From Litchfieldia alkalitelluris (GTDB lineage: Bacteria; Bacillota; Bacilli; Bacillales; Bacillaceae_L), in the NCBI RefSeq assembly GCF_002019645.1, contig NZ_KV917374.1:1934696-1998695 (forward strand): DNA of 64,000 bases, read 5' to 3'. Numbering within the stretch: position 1 is the stretch's first letter; each line of letters opens with the position of its first letter. This document shows positions 26,537-35,112 of the stretch, piece after piece. Below the pieces are notes generated by a model. That model ran no database searches. It was not told the DNA's origin and saw only the letters and a list, made by a program, of their open reading frames with translations. Position numbers and translations under genes: made by a program.

Positions 26537-27079
26537 CTAATACATCTCCCGCAACATCTTCTTCGCCCTAAGCAACCTTGTTTTAATTGTCGATAAATTG
26601 ATATTCAATTGTTCTTCGATTTCTTTTAAAGAATGCTCCTTAAAGTAGTAGAGATTAATGACCTCCTTATACTTCGCAGGTAGCAATCTAAGTTTTTCTC
26701 TAAGTTCTTCTTTTTCATAAAAAGATAAAAGTTCAGATTCAGGTGTACACACTTCCTTAGCTTGAAACACCTCGATATCGTCACGAAGCAAATCTCGTTG
26801 ATGGTATCTTTTTCGTAAAAAATCAATACAATGATTGATCGCAATACGGTAGATCCAGGAATGGAAAGAACAATCACCGTTAAACTGTTTACGAGATAAA
26901 TAGCATTTCAATAGAATTTCGTGGGATAGATCTTCTGCTAAATAGATATCTTTCACATAAGAAAGTGCGAGGCTATACACTTTCTTTTTGTATTCCATAT
27001 AGAGCTCATTCACTTTTTGTTCGCTCAGACTTTGGTCAAATCTAGCTAGATAAATGGCTTGATTTGCTTTTATTTCCAT
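26537..27079 (-). CDS. ECF-type RNA polymerase sigma factor
   Basis: ATG 27079 has AAGGAGG 6 nt upstream and is preferred over the start 12 codons earlier. The 180-residue protein has region 2 (LYMEYKKKVYSLALSYVKD, AEDLSHEILLKCYLS, SFHSWIYRIAINHCIDFLRKR) and region 4 (LPAKYKEVINLYYFKEHSLKEIEEQL with LSTIKTRLLRAKKML). No anti-sigma gene is adjacent. It is last in a minus-strand run after a Ytr-like ABC operon, separated from it by a hairpin, so it may be partly co-transcribed. Confidence 0.9.
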   Translation of the reverse strand: MEIKANQAIYLARFDQSLSEQKVNELYMEYKKKVYSLALSYVKDIYLAEDLSHEILLKCYLSRKQFNGDCSFHSWIYRIAINHCIDFLRKRYHQRDLLRDDIEVFQAKEVCTPESELLSFYEKEELREKLRLLPAKYKEVINLYYFKEHSLKEIEEQLNINLSTIKTRLLRAKKMLREMY

Positions 27080-27137
27080 AGTAGCCTCCTTATTTCTTGA
27101 AAAAGATATGTACAACCCAGCCCTATTCCATAAGGGA

Positions 27138-27196
27138 TGGGTTATCGGGTCCTCCTATTAAATCCAGTTGAAAAGGAAGTACCTGATAACCCTTTT
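27138..27196. other. Long imperfect hairpin between the exported protein and the sigma factor
   Basis: GGGTTATCGGGT and ACCTGATAACCC pair with one mismatch across a loop of about 29 nt, with TTTTTTTA on the + side. A CCCTATTCC/ATAAGGG element lies just left of it. On the minus strand, where the genes are, there is no T run after it, so it is not a standard terminator for them. Confidence 0.45.
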
Positions 27197-27205
27197 TTTA
27201 TCATC

Positions 27206-28432
27206 CTATTTCACAAATATCTCATGCAGATATAACTCAAATTGTCCCTTTTCTTTCGCAGGGTCTTCTAAAGCGATTTGCCCTTTAAAGAGTGTTTCAC
27301 CTGTTTTAATATCAGCAACAACCACATCCGCATCTAAATTCAAGTGTGGAGTCATTTGGGATGTGACAGCATAGAACTTACCGTCTTGCACTGTTATTAT
27401 TGTGGATGGCGCAATTCCCTCTTGATTTGATAATGGGACGCTGAAAACTTGACCAATTTGTTTATCTACTAAACTATAAGGAGTCACTAAAAGCCCTTGT
27501 TCATCATAAATCGTAAAATAAATAGTAGAACCATCAAAGAAGCTTAAATAATTTTCATCTAATTTCAACTCAGGAATATCAATACTTTCTTTTTCTTTCG
27601 CTACTAAATCGTAAGTGATAATTTCCTGGTTTGTCAGTTCTTCTCTATAAGACTCTTTATCATCAATTATTTTCATTTCCGTTTTTAAGATGATAAGCTG
27701 TTCAGTAGCCTTTGTATGGTCAGATCCAATTAATTGTATGCTTGTATGGGTATTATGTTGCCCCTCTGATACCTGAACAATAGCTTCATGGCTACTTATG
27801 TTCTGATTAGCTAAATCAATTGTATAGATATGTTTTTCATTGTAATAGTTATTATCATTTCTCATCGTGTTTTGGGTAATAAGGTATATCTCATTTTCAA
27901 GCTTCTGTACATCTTCCACAAAAACATGCTCGAGTTCTAATGCTTCTGGGACTTCAATCGTGAAGGAGTCGATGTTACCATCCTCTTTGTTTAACACAGA
28001 GATATCAAACTTAAAATCACGCGATTGGAATGATCTCATGTCATACTCTACACCTGCATAAGCGAGAAACTGCTTATCCTCAAAATATGAGGTAACCCAT
28101 GCATCTTTTCCTCTCATAAAGGAACGATATTCTTTCTGTAACTCCTTGATCACAGTCGGAGAGTGGCCGATGATCTGGTCTAGAAAGGAACGACTATTGT
28201 ATGTAGAGCCTTCTGACGTAATTTTTAAGTTCGTACTCACATAACTCATAGAAGAAGTAACTGAATAAGATCCTTCCAACACTAGTGACTCAATCTCTTT
28301 CGAATCACCACTTTGTGTTTGAATCACAAACTCTGGGAATGGTTCCTCTGACAAAGCTGAATTCACATAAAAAGCTCCAATGCTAAGCACAATAACAGCG
28401 AGGATTGCTGTGAATTTCCAATATTTTTTCAT
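27206..28432 (-). CDS. Membrane-anchored extracellular protein of the Ytr-like operon
   Basis: ATG 28432 has AAGGAG 8 nt upstream. The 408-residue protein has one N-terminal TM (residues 6-25, FTAILAVIVLSIGAFYV) and a large outside domain with many beta-strands: repeated motifs such as ENEIYLITQ, KHIYTIDL, STIYFTIYDEQGLLVTPYS and DGKFYAVTSQ suggest a beta-propeller. No named family was recognised. It follows the ABC permease by 12 bp, so it is probably an accessory or sensor of that transporter. Confidence 0.75.
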   Translation of the reverse strand: MKKYWKFTAILAVIVLSIGAFYVNSALSEEPFPEFVIQTQSGDSKEIESLVLEGSYSVTSSMSYVSTNLKITSEGSTYNSRSFLDQIIGHSPTVIKELQKEYRSFMRGKDAWVTSYFEDKQFLAYAGVEYDMRSFQSRDFKFDISVLNKEDGNIDSFTIEVPEALELEHVFVEDVQKLENEIYLITQNTMRNDNNYYNEKHIYTIDLANQNISSHEAIVQVSEGQHNTHTSIQLIGSDHTKATEQLIILKTEMKIIDDKESYREELTNQEIITYDLVAKEKESIDIPELKLDENYLSFFDGSTIYFTIYDEQGLLVTPYSLVDKQIGQVFSVPLSNQEGIAPSTIITVQDGKFYAVTSQMTPHLNLDADVVVADIKTGETLFKGQIALEDPAKEKGQFELYLHEIFVK

Positions 28433-28444
28433 ATTAAACACTCC

Positions 28445-29281
28445 TTATACGGTGATCTTTTTCGTTAATAAAAATCCACTCATCCAAATAGATGCTGCGA
28501 GTACTATTAAACCAATGATGATTTCAAGTACTAACAACTCAATCGGATAGAAAAAACCATCTAGAACCAATTCTTGTAAAAGTAGCGGTGAAATTAATAC
28601 AACTACAGCGACAACCGTATAAATAAGGCCCGCAAAAATACCTTTCCATCTGAAACTTCTTTCCATTAAAATGGCTGTAAATAAAATCGAAACAGCCAAC
28701 AAACCTGCTCCATAATATAAGATAAGTTCAATCATGCTTCCTGGAATAATGATCGATAATTCTGGTAAGTTGGTGACAATTTCGTTCACAGTCATATCGT
28801 TTCGGAATTCGTCGTCTGGAACCATGACCTTCATTACCATCATCTCAAACGGTAGCATAATAAGTTGAAAGGCAACCAAACCAAATGTCATAATCATGAT
28901 CGTAGTAATTTTCGAAAAAAAGATATTCAATCTAGAGGTTGGAAGCATTAATAATCGATAAACAAATGTGTTTTTTCCAACCCAATCACGATACCAAATC
29001 AGAAAGATGTAAAACCCTACACCAGCAACACACAACGCAATTGGACCCATGAACCATGCACTTCTTACGATTTGAATGAAGCTCATTTGACCCCAAGATT
29101 CTAGAAACTCTGCTTTTGGCATTAAATCTTCATAAATTCTTTCATTAGCCATGTTTAAGTAATTTTTTGATACAACAATGACTCCGATAATCTGCACAAA
29201 AAATGTAATAGCGAGTAAGACTGAAAATAGTTTTGCAACACGGTTGAATTCAAAATTAACAAGCTTCAGGTAATTCATCAT
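28445..29281 (-). CDS. ABC-2-type transporter permease
   Basis: This 278-residue protein has six TM segments with long loops. LMLPTSRLNIFFSKIT after TM2 is the usual ABC-2 cytoplasmic coupling stretch. The start overlaps the ATPase stop (ATGA), so expression is coupled. With the ATPase it forms an exporter; GntR/ABC units of this kind in Bacillus (YtrABCDEF, YhcEFGHI) answer to cell-wall antibiotics, which is a reasonable inference here. Confidence 0.85.
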   Translation of the reverse strand: MMNYLKLVNFEFNRVAKLFSVLLAITFFVQIIGVIVVSKNYLNMANERIYEDLMPKAEFLESWGQMSFIQIVRSAWFMGPIALCVAGVGFYIFLIWYRDWVGKNTFVYRLLMLPTSRLNIFFSKITTIMIMTFGLVAFQLIMLPFEMMVMKVMVPDDEFRNDMTVNEIVTNLPELSIIIPGSMIELILYYGAGLLAVSILFTAILMERSFRWKGIFAGLIYTVVAVVVLISPLLLQELVLDGFFYPIELLVLEIIIGLIVLAASIWMSGFLLTKKITV

Positions 29282-29967
29282 CGTTGATACACCTCTCTCA
29301 TCACATCAATCACAGACTTCCCTTCCATTTCACGTGCTTCTTCTGCACTAAATTCCTTTGTGACTAATCCGTTATCTAGTAGGACCACCTTATCGATTAA
29401 ATGTTCGATATCGCTTACTTCATGAGTTGTAATGATGACGCCACGATTTTCAATCAGATGACTTGTGAATACGTTGGCGATTTCCTCTCGACTGAACATG
29501 TCAATTCCTGAGAATGGCTCATCCATCAGTACATAATCCACATCAAGTGCTAACCCAAGCAGCAGATTTACTTTTGCCGTATTTCCCTTTGATAAGGAAG
29601 AAATGCGATCGTTTGATTCTAATCTGAAAAAACCTAGTATTTCGGTGGCACGTTCTTGATTCCAACAAGAGTAAAAGTCTTTCATAAACTCCATCGCTTC
29701 TGCTATGGTCATCTGTGGAAGCATCGTAATCGCATCAGGGATAAAGGTGACTTTTTCAAATGTGTGTTTATCTAGTGGCTTTCCGTCTATTAAAATTTGT
29801 CCTTTATTAATTGGCGTGAGTGCCATAATTGCGTTTAAGATGGTCGTCTTACCAACACCGTTTATTCCTATTAAACAAGTAATTTCGCCCTTGTTCGCTG
29901 TAAAAGATACACCTTTTAATATTTTCTTGCGTCCGTATTTCTTTTCAACGTCTATCACTTCAATCAT
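29278..29967 (-). CDS. ABC transporter ATP-binding protein (YtrB-like)
   Basis: This 229-residue protein has Walker A GINGVGKTT (about 34-42), Q-loop region VTFIPDAITMLPQ, a divergent signature SSLSKGNTAKV, Walker B YVLMDEP and the switch His in IITTHEVSD. The short length and LSKGN signature fit the YtrB/YhcH class. ATG has AAGGAGG 8 nt upstream. It is the second gene after its GntR regulator. Confidence 0.93.
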   Translation of the reverse strand: MIEVIDVEKKYGRKKILKGVSFTANKGEITCLIGINGVGKTTILNAIMALTPINKGQILIDGKPLDKHTFEKVTFIPDAITMLPQMTIAEAMEFMKDFYSCWNQERATEILGFFRLESNDRISSLSKGNTAKVNLLLGLALDVDYVLMDEPFSGIDMFSREEIANVFTSHLIENRGVIITTHEVSDIEHLIDKVVLLDNGLVTKEFSAEEAREMEGKSVIDVMREVYQR

Positions 29968-29969
29968 GT

Positions 29970-30350
29970 TTAAGCCTCCTTATCATCGTTAGCCGTGTAC
30001 TTTTCCCTAACCAAGTTAAGTAGTTCCTCGACTGGTACATTAATAGAACGAACAGATGTCACAAACACATCAACTGCTTCAACCAGCAGTTCTTCTCTTA
30101 CCTTACCTAAGATTTCTTTGTCTGTTGTGATTTTACTTGGATGGTTTTTTTCCGTATAAATCAAACCCTGTTCCTCCATTTCCTTATACGCTCGTTGCGC
30201 GGTGTTAGGATTCACTTTCATCCTATTGGCCAAATCTCGTCTCGACGGGATTTCCTCCCCAGGCACCAATTCACCAATTGCTATTTGTTCCTTAAAATAA
30301 CGAACAATTTGCAAATAGACTGGATCACGATTATTAAAATTTACATTCAT
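29970..30350 (-). CDS. YtrA-subfamily GntR regulator
   Basis: This 126-residue protein starts at ATG 30350 (AGGAG 8 nt upstream). A winged helix (YFKEQIAIGELVPGEEIPSR, then NPNTAQRAYKEMEEQGLIY) fills the first 75 residues, followed by a short alpha-helical tail, the hallmark of the YtrA subfamily. It heads the ABC operon and ends 2 bp before the ATPase start. A perfect palindrome overlaps its promoter, so it is very likely an autorepressor released by cell-envelope stress. Confidence 0.9.
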   Translation of the reverse strand: MNVNFNNRDPVYLQIVRYFKEQIAIGELVPGEEIPSRRDLANRMKVNPNTAQRAYKEMEEQGLIYTEKNHPSKITTDKEILGKVREELLVEAVDVFVTSVRSINVPVEELLNLVREKYTANDDKEA

Positions 30351-30379
30351 CAAAACAACTCCTATACGAGCTTTTAAGT

Positions 30380-30486
30380 AATTACATCACCTAGGTGTGT
30401 GTATTAAGTAATTCATACACTTTGTATGTACTAAGTGGTTCATACACTACAAGTGTATTATATGAATAATACACTATGGTTGTCAA
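30380..30486 (-). promoter_or_regulatory. Promoter and YtrA-type operator of the GntR-ABC operon
   Basis: On the minus strand TTGACA (30486-30481) and TATAAT (30462-30457) are both perfect and 18 bp apart. The perfect palindrome AGTGTATTAT-TCAT-ATAATACACT (30475-30452) covers the -10 and much of the spacer. Downstream, two direct repeats of AGTGTATGAA..ACTTA..ACA follow toward the start codon. The AGTGTA/TACACT halves match YtrA-type operators. Confidence 0.85.
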
Positions 30487-30616
30487 TTGTATCTTGGAAA
30501 CTTTTTTTATAACAGTAGTTAGACCCTACTGTTTCAAGTACTTGGATGAATCTTTAGAGTGAAACTTTTTACATTATTTCCCGTCTATATAATCATCGAG
30601 TATTTTAAAGGGGGAC

Positions 30617-30823
30617 ATAGAAAAGCAAAAAATCAATGATTCCCATGAAGTGAAGTTAATCGGCTTAAATGCAGTTGATGATAAAGTAGTAGATGTACTT
30701 CCAATTCAAGACAAAAGAAATATAACGCCTTCGGAATGGGCTAACAGTGAACAAGGAAAATCACGGGAACTAAACGAAATTAAGCAATACGCAAATATTA
30801 TGAAGGAGAAGATCAGGCATTAA
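30617..30823 (+). pseudogene. Small reading frame lacking a usual start codon
   Basis: After AAAGGGGG a 68-codon frame runs open to TAA at 30821, beginning ATA GAA AAG CAA and encoding hydrophilic sequence with DDKVVDVLPIQDKRN and TPSEWANSEQGKSRELNE. The composition is that of a real small protein, but no ATG, GTG or TTG is in frame near the ribosome site; ATA sits only 2 nt after it. It may be a decayed gene (ATG to ATA), or one using a rare start. No family was recognised. Confidence 0.4.
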
Positions 30824-30883
30824 CGAAACAGTCATAACAAGGTGTTAGAAATAAATTTTATGAATGAAATTAGGAGGACAAAC

Positions 30884-31300
30884 ATGAAAAAGCTTATAGG
30901 CTTGTTAATTGTATTAACTATTATTCTACTTTGTGTAACAAAATCAACGTATGTAGAAGGCTCTGAGTTATTTATTATTATAGGCTCATTGGCAGTCATC
31001 TCGATCATTTATAACCTGAAACACAATCGATTCAGTGTGATTTCAAGCCATTCAGCGGTAATCGGCTTTTTGTGTTTCTGGGTCTTTGGGTTAACGGATT
31101 TGATACTAGACCATTTTATCTACTTCCTTCCAACAGGAAATGAAGATGGCTCTCCTTTAACTTTAGGAATGAAAATGAACGAGTATAGTGATGATATGTT
31201 TGTTGCTAGTGTATTATTAATGCTATCGGTAGTAGTCATTTCTAATCTAGTATTATTTTTCCTTAAACTACCTAATAAAATTCGTAAGGTACCTTCTTAG
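30884..31300 (+). CDS. Membrane protein of unknown function
   Basis: ATG 30884 has AGGAGG 6 nt upstream; the earlier ATG does not. The 138 residues contain four hydrophobic segments (about 3-20, 27-45, 60-78 and 105-125) with a polar loop SHNEDG-like around the third and fourth. No family was recognised. Confidence 0.65.
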   Translation: MKKLIGLLIVLTIILLCVTKSTYVEGSELFIIIGSLAVISIIYNLKHNRFSVISSHSAVIGFLCFWVFGLTDLILDHFIYFLPTGNEDGSPLTLGMKMNEYSDDMFVASVLLMLSVVVISNLVLFFLKLPNKIRKVPS

Positions 31301-31363
31301 GTGATTTAAAAGGTAGCCTATAATTAAGTGAAAAGGGAATTTTTCTAAAAAGGAGCAAATTTT

Positions 31364-31726
31364 ATGCTTTTCATGATTATTGTCAAAGCCTCGAAGAATT
31401 CGGAAGCGGGAAATCTTCCGAGCCCAGAGCTTATGGAAGCAATGACGAAGTACAATGAGGAATTAGTGAAGGCTGGCGTGCAAGTTATGGCTAAAGGACT
31501 TTATCCAAGTTCAAATGGGATTCGCTTTTCTTATCCAAAACAAGGAGAAGAGCCGGTGGTCACGGATGGCCCATTTACGGAAACGAATGAATTAGTTGCT
31601 GGGTTCATTCTAATTGATGTGAAGTCGAGGGAAGAAGCAATGCAGTGGGCCATGCGGATGCCGGATCCACAGGGACATGGGGAAGGTCAAATTGAGCTGC
31701 GACAAGTATTTGAGTTTCCGGAGTAA
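31364..31726 (+). CDS. YCII-related domain protein (DGPF family)
   Basis: This 120-residue protein has the family hallmark VVTDGPFTETNELVAGF and the start MLFMIIVKASKNSEAG. YCII-domain proteins are small dimeric ferredoxin-like folds, often near sigma factors or detoxification genes, with uncertain catalytic roles. ATG has AAGGAG 8 nt upstream, and a terminator follows at 31825. Confidence 0.9.
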   Translation: MLFMIIVKASKNSEAGNLPSPELMEAMTKYNEELVKAGVQVMAKGLYPSSNGIRFSYPKQGEEPVVTDGPFTETNELVAGFILIDVKSREEAMQWAMRMPDPQGHGEGQIELRQVFEFPE

Positions 31727-31824
31727 ACGAATAAACAGTAATGACTGTAGTTTGAGAGTTTCATTATTTATTGATAAAAAAGCGTAAATAGTTCTTACTG
31801 AGCTACCGAAGGCGTTGCTTTAAG

Positions 31825-31851
31825 TAGAGGTCATCGTTAACCTCTTTTTTT
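31825..31851 (+). terminator. Terminator after the YCII gene
   Basis: AGAGGT-CATCGTTA-ACCTCTTTTTTT. Confidence 0.85.
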
Positions 31852-31893
31852 GGTCATCAATATATGAAACCATATATTTTAGGGGAGGACGTT

Positions 31894-32301
31894 ATGAAAG
31901 GTAGAATAATTGTCATGTTAGTTATAGGATTATTCATTTCTGGTTGTGGTTCAGTTCGTCTTAATGAAGAACACGATCAATATTTATCTGACAAAGGATG
32001 GGAAATTAAAGAACTTACAGAAGAAAGAACCTATCTATTAGATATCCCCGATGAACTTTTAAGTAATTATGAAGCAAGTGGTATAACATTTTTAAATGAA
32101 TATTTAGGGAAGGAAGTTACGACATACTCATACGAGTTAAAAGATAAAGATATTGAGGGAGAACGCTTAAAAGCATTTGTGTACGAAGTAGAAGGGGAAA
32201 TTATCGGAGGCTATGGTGTGCTTCCAAGTTGGACTCCAGGTAGATTTAATTTGGATGATAAAGAACGTTTAGTTAATGAAGAAATGATTAAAAGTAAGTA
32301 A
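31894..32301 (+). CDS. Small lipoprotein
   Basis: ATG 31894 has GGGGAGG 8 nt upstream. The 135-residue protein starts MKGRIIVMLVIGLFISGCGS: a lipobox (FISGC) with Cys18, so it is lipid-anchored outside the membrane. The mature part is acidic, with SNYEASGITFLNEYLGKEV and VEGEIIGGYGVLPSW, similar in layout to DUF4830-like Bacillus lipoproteins, though I cannot assign it firmly. It lies 21 bp before another lipoprotein gene. Confidence 0.75.
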   Translation: MKGRIIVMLVIGLFISGCGSVRLNEEHDQYLSDKGWEIKELTEERTYLLDIPDELLSNYEASGITFLNEYLGKEVTTYSYELKDKDIEGERLKAFVYEVEGEIIGGYGVLPSWTPGRFNLDDKERLVNEEMIKSK

Positions 32302-32322
32302 CTCCATATATGGGAGGGGAAA

Positions 32323-32879
32323 ATGAAAAATACTAATCTGGTTTTATTTGTACTTATATTATCTTTATATAGTATTCTTTTAAATGGATGTGACTCACCA
32401 GAGCCGACAAATAGTATTGATTTAATGGATGTAGAAAATGAAGTACTGATGCCTGATGAAATGCCTGGTGATTTTAACTTTTCGTTAAAATATGGAGTTG
32501 GTGCATTGAATGAAATAAACACATTCAAGAATTCTTATACAAAAGACTTGGTCGAAGACGGAACCATTACAACAGATTTGACATTTTCAAAAAACGAACT
32601 TCGAAACATCTATAGCGAAATGAAGAGACCATTCAACATATTACCTACATAGGGGAAGACGGGTCTTCTATCTCTTCCACTCCTTCTGCTGGTTACTATT
32701 TAGTCATCCAATTGAATGGAGAAGCCTATCAAGCATATTGGGTAAGTGAAATTTTCGATGAACAAATAAGAAACAAATTAGCTATATTTGTTCATCAGTT
32801 TTTGCATGATGAAATGATTGCGAAAAAGAAGGAATATAAAAAACTCCCAGAACCAACTGGAAGGTATGCTTTTTCGTAG
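32323..32879 (+). pseudogene. Lipoprotein gene with a frameshift
   Basis: The first frame (32323-32652) encodes MKNTNLVLFVLILSLYSILL followed by NGCDSPEPT, a lipobox. It ends abruptly after MKRPFNILPT. From about 32615 another frame continues to TAG at 32877 with coherent protein: ETIQHITYIGEDGSS, AGYYLVIQLNGEAYQAYWVS, IFVHQFLHDEMIAKKKEYK. Together they form one protein of about 183 residues broken between 32613 and 32655. It may be a true mutation or a sequencing indel. It follows the preceding lipoprotein and looks co-transcribed with it. Confidence 0.75.
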
Positions 32880-32980
32880 AAGGATGTTGAACTCTTTGTT
32901 TAAGAATCCTTCTCTTTACACATAATTTAGAGATCTTATTTTTCGATTTTAACATTTTAATACGATAAGGAGGAACTCAA

Positions 32981-33145
32981 TTGAGATGTGGATCAAAGTG
33001 CTTTCTTGTTGAGATGGAAGTAAATGGAGAAAAGAAATTGAAGTCGGTGACTGCGAGAACACCCGTTGACGCAAGAAAAACAATTCGATTGGAATACGGA
33101 GCCAAAGCTCAAATCTTAACCGTTAAAGAAGAGAAAAAATCCTAA
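32981..33145 (+). CDS. Small uncharacterised protein (54 aa)
   Basis: It starts at TTG with AAGGAGG 7 nt upstream and runs to TAA. The sequence contains CFLVEMEVNGEKKLKSVTAR, PVDARKTIRLEYG and AQILTVKEEKKS: a compact alternating beta-alpha-beta pattern seen in small Bacillus proteins of unknown function. The codon usage and the strong ribosome site support a real gene. Confidence 0.65.
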   Translation: MRCGSKCFLVEMEVNGEKKLKSVTARTPVDARKTIRLEYGAKAQILTVKEEKKS

Positions 33146-33247
33146 TTTTTTCGACACATGCTATTCATGAAAACTTTTACAACTCATATAAATTGCTTTA
33201 GTAAACAATGGATATAATAATGGGAAACTTAGTGGAAGTGGACGAAT

Positions 33248-34087
33248 ATGAGAAGTAATCGACATATTAATAAATACCCATATATTATACTAGGACTAAT
33301 TCATCTCACCATGTTGGTTGTCACGATATATAAAAGTCCAAATAGGAAAAAAAGTGTGGTCCTTTTATTTAATTATGCTGGGTTTTCATACCTTTTTGAA
33401 TATATAGTTGCTGTGCTTTGTGATGCATATGCATATAAACCTAATTTCTTAAAACAAAAAAATTTAGATAATATATTTGGCTCCATATGTTCTCAGTTAT
33501 TTTATGTCCCGGTAACTGCATTATTTATTTCAGTTTTCAGTTTTGGATGGAAAGTGAAATTGATATTTAGCTTGTATTTTGCGTTAATTGAGAAGCTGTT
33601 TATACTGCTGGGTTCTTTTAAAAATCATTGGTGGAAAACAAGATACACATTTATTATCATTTTTCTATCATTTTTTATAAATGATCTATGGAACGAACAA
33701 CTAACTAAAAAAAATCCTTTCATTTTGTTTATTTCTTTTTTTAATCTAATCCAAGTGACCTGGATGAATACAGTTTATATTTTGGCTGTATTAGGAAAAA
33801 TACTTTATGGTATGCCACCTTATTTTAAGTGGGAAGAGCATTTTAAAGTTGCACCTTTTTTTGGTTTTCTAACTTCCTTTGTTTTAGCACGGTGGCTGAA
33901 AAAGGATGCGTTAAAAGCAAATTTAAAATCGTTTACCTTCATGCTTGTAAAAGATTTAGTTTTACTAAACATGCGTTTGTTAAAGACATTCAATATTGCT
34001 ACCTTACCGATTATTTATATAATCATGATTACGAGTGCAAACAAATATAAGAAGTTGATTTATGAAGAAATAGATAAAGAATGTTAG
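33248..34087 (+). CDS. Multi-pass membrane protein, CBO0543-like context
   Basis: This 279-residue protein has about seven hydrophobic segments. It contains FNYAGFSYLFEYIV, IFGSICSQLFYVPVTALF and EKLFILLGSFKNHWWKTRYT. No certain family; its topology and neighbour suggest kinship with CBO0543-type membrane proteins common in Bacillus, whose function is unknown. The predicted protein is very rich in Phe, Leu, Ile and Lys. ATG follows AGTGGAAGTGG, a modest ribosome site. Confidence 0.6.
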   Translation: MRSNRHINKYPYIILGLIHLTMLVVTIYKSPNRKKSVVLLFNYAGFSYLFEYIVAVLCDAYAYKPNFLKQKNLDNIFGSICSQLFYVPVTALFISVFSFGWKVKLIFSLYFALIEKLFILLGSFKNHWWKTRYTFIIIFLSFFINDLWNEQLTKKNPFILFISFFNLIQVTWMNTVYILAVLGKILYGMPPYFKWEEHFKVAPFFGFLTSFVLARWLKKDALKANLKSFTFMLVKDLVLLNMRLLKTFNIATLPIIYIIMITSANKYKKLIYEEIDKEC

Positions 34088-34229
34088 CAAAGATCTTCTA
34101 TTGGAAAAAGAGATAATCAAGAAACTAATAATAATAGGCTATTTAACAAACACTACACACAAAATTAATTCACTAGGTTAAGAAAACGGTTAACGATCAT
34201 CCACTATTTTGAATAATGGAGAAGAATTT

Positions 34230-34754
34230 ATGCATATTATCTTATCAGTTTTTGTGATTTTTATTGTGTGGAAGTGGGGAGATTGGCGTAATTGGCAAAA
34301 GTATCATGCAGTAATGCTTTATTTTGTTATGGGCAATTTATTATATAATTTCTTAACAGCTAACTACTTTTTGTGGAGGTTAGAAGCCGACTTTTTAAGC
34401 AATCTTACCTTAACAGAAATGTTATACACATTTATTATATTTCCTGGAACTGCCTTACTTTTTATTGGGAATTATCCAGAAGGGAAGGGTCTTAAAAGAG
34501 TGCTTCTTCATTATCTATTTTATATAGGATGGTATGCAGGGATAGAGTTAATTTTTTCACACACCGGTCATATTATCTATCAATTTGGTTGGACATATTG
34601 GTGGTCAGTTGGATTTGATCTTTTTATGTTTCCAATGTTACGTCTCTTTTACAAAAAGCCGCTTCTTGCTTATTTACTTTCAATTCCAATAGGTGTTTTC
34701 TTTATTTTGTGGTTTGATGTTCCTGTTCATTTGCCTGTTGAACAAAGGAAATAA
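34230..34754 (+). CDS. CBO0543 family membrane protein
   Basis: ATG 34230 has TGGAGAAG 5-8 nt upstream. The 174-residue protein has five TM segments; KWGDWRNWQKYHAVMLYFVMGNLLYNFL near the start and LFYKKPLLAYLLSIPIG near the end are the recurrent marks of this Bacillus/Clostridium family. Function unknown. The gene before it is a similar membrane protein, and both lie in a stretch of small envelope genes. Confidence 0.75.
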   Translation: MHIILSVFVIFIVWKWGDWRNWQKYHAVMLYFVMGNLLYNFLTANYFLWRLEADFLSNLTLTEMLYTFIIFPGTALLFIGNYPEGKGLKRVLLHYLFYIGWYAGIELIFSHTGHIIYQFGWTYWWSVGFDLFMFPMLRLFYKKPLLAYLLSIPIGVFFILWFDVPVHLPVEQRK

Positions 34755-35112
34755 GATATAGGACTGTTTACGGGTCATTACTTCTTGTTTGGTGCATCTA
34801 ATTTCACTTGTCTCTGAATTTAAGTAAGAGAATTGACATCTTAATGCAAGTGAAAGAGGAGATCCACTTAGTTGTGATGATCTCTTCTTTTTATTGCTTA
34901 AACCTCTGTAGTGAGAGTTGTCACTTTGTTAGAATTTAAGCTAGATCTATATTTTTGTTGGATGTTCCCCCAAAAAAGTATATTGTGTAATTAAGATGTG
35001 TGTTAGATTTTGACGTCGAGGTTATATTCTTAAAACACCTTGTTTAAAACGTACGTATCCTCCTTCATTAAGCTTTATAAAAGATTATTTATAAATAGAG
35101 GTGTTAAAAGGG
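34755..35112 (+). other. Gene-free region with one terminator
   Basis: AT-rich. A hairpin AAGAGGAGATC / GATCTCTTCTTTTT at 34853-34892 ends the membrane-protein unit. The rest presumably holds the methyltransferase promoter. Confidence 0.75.
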
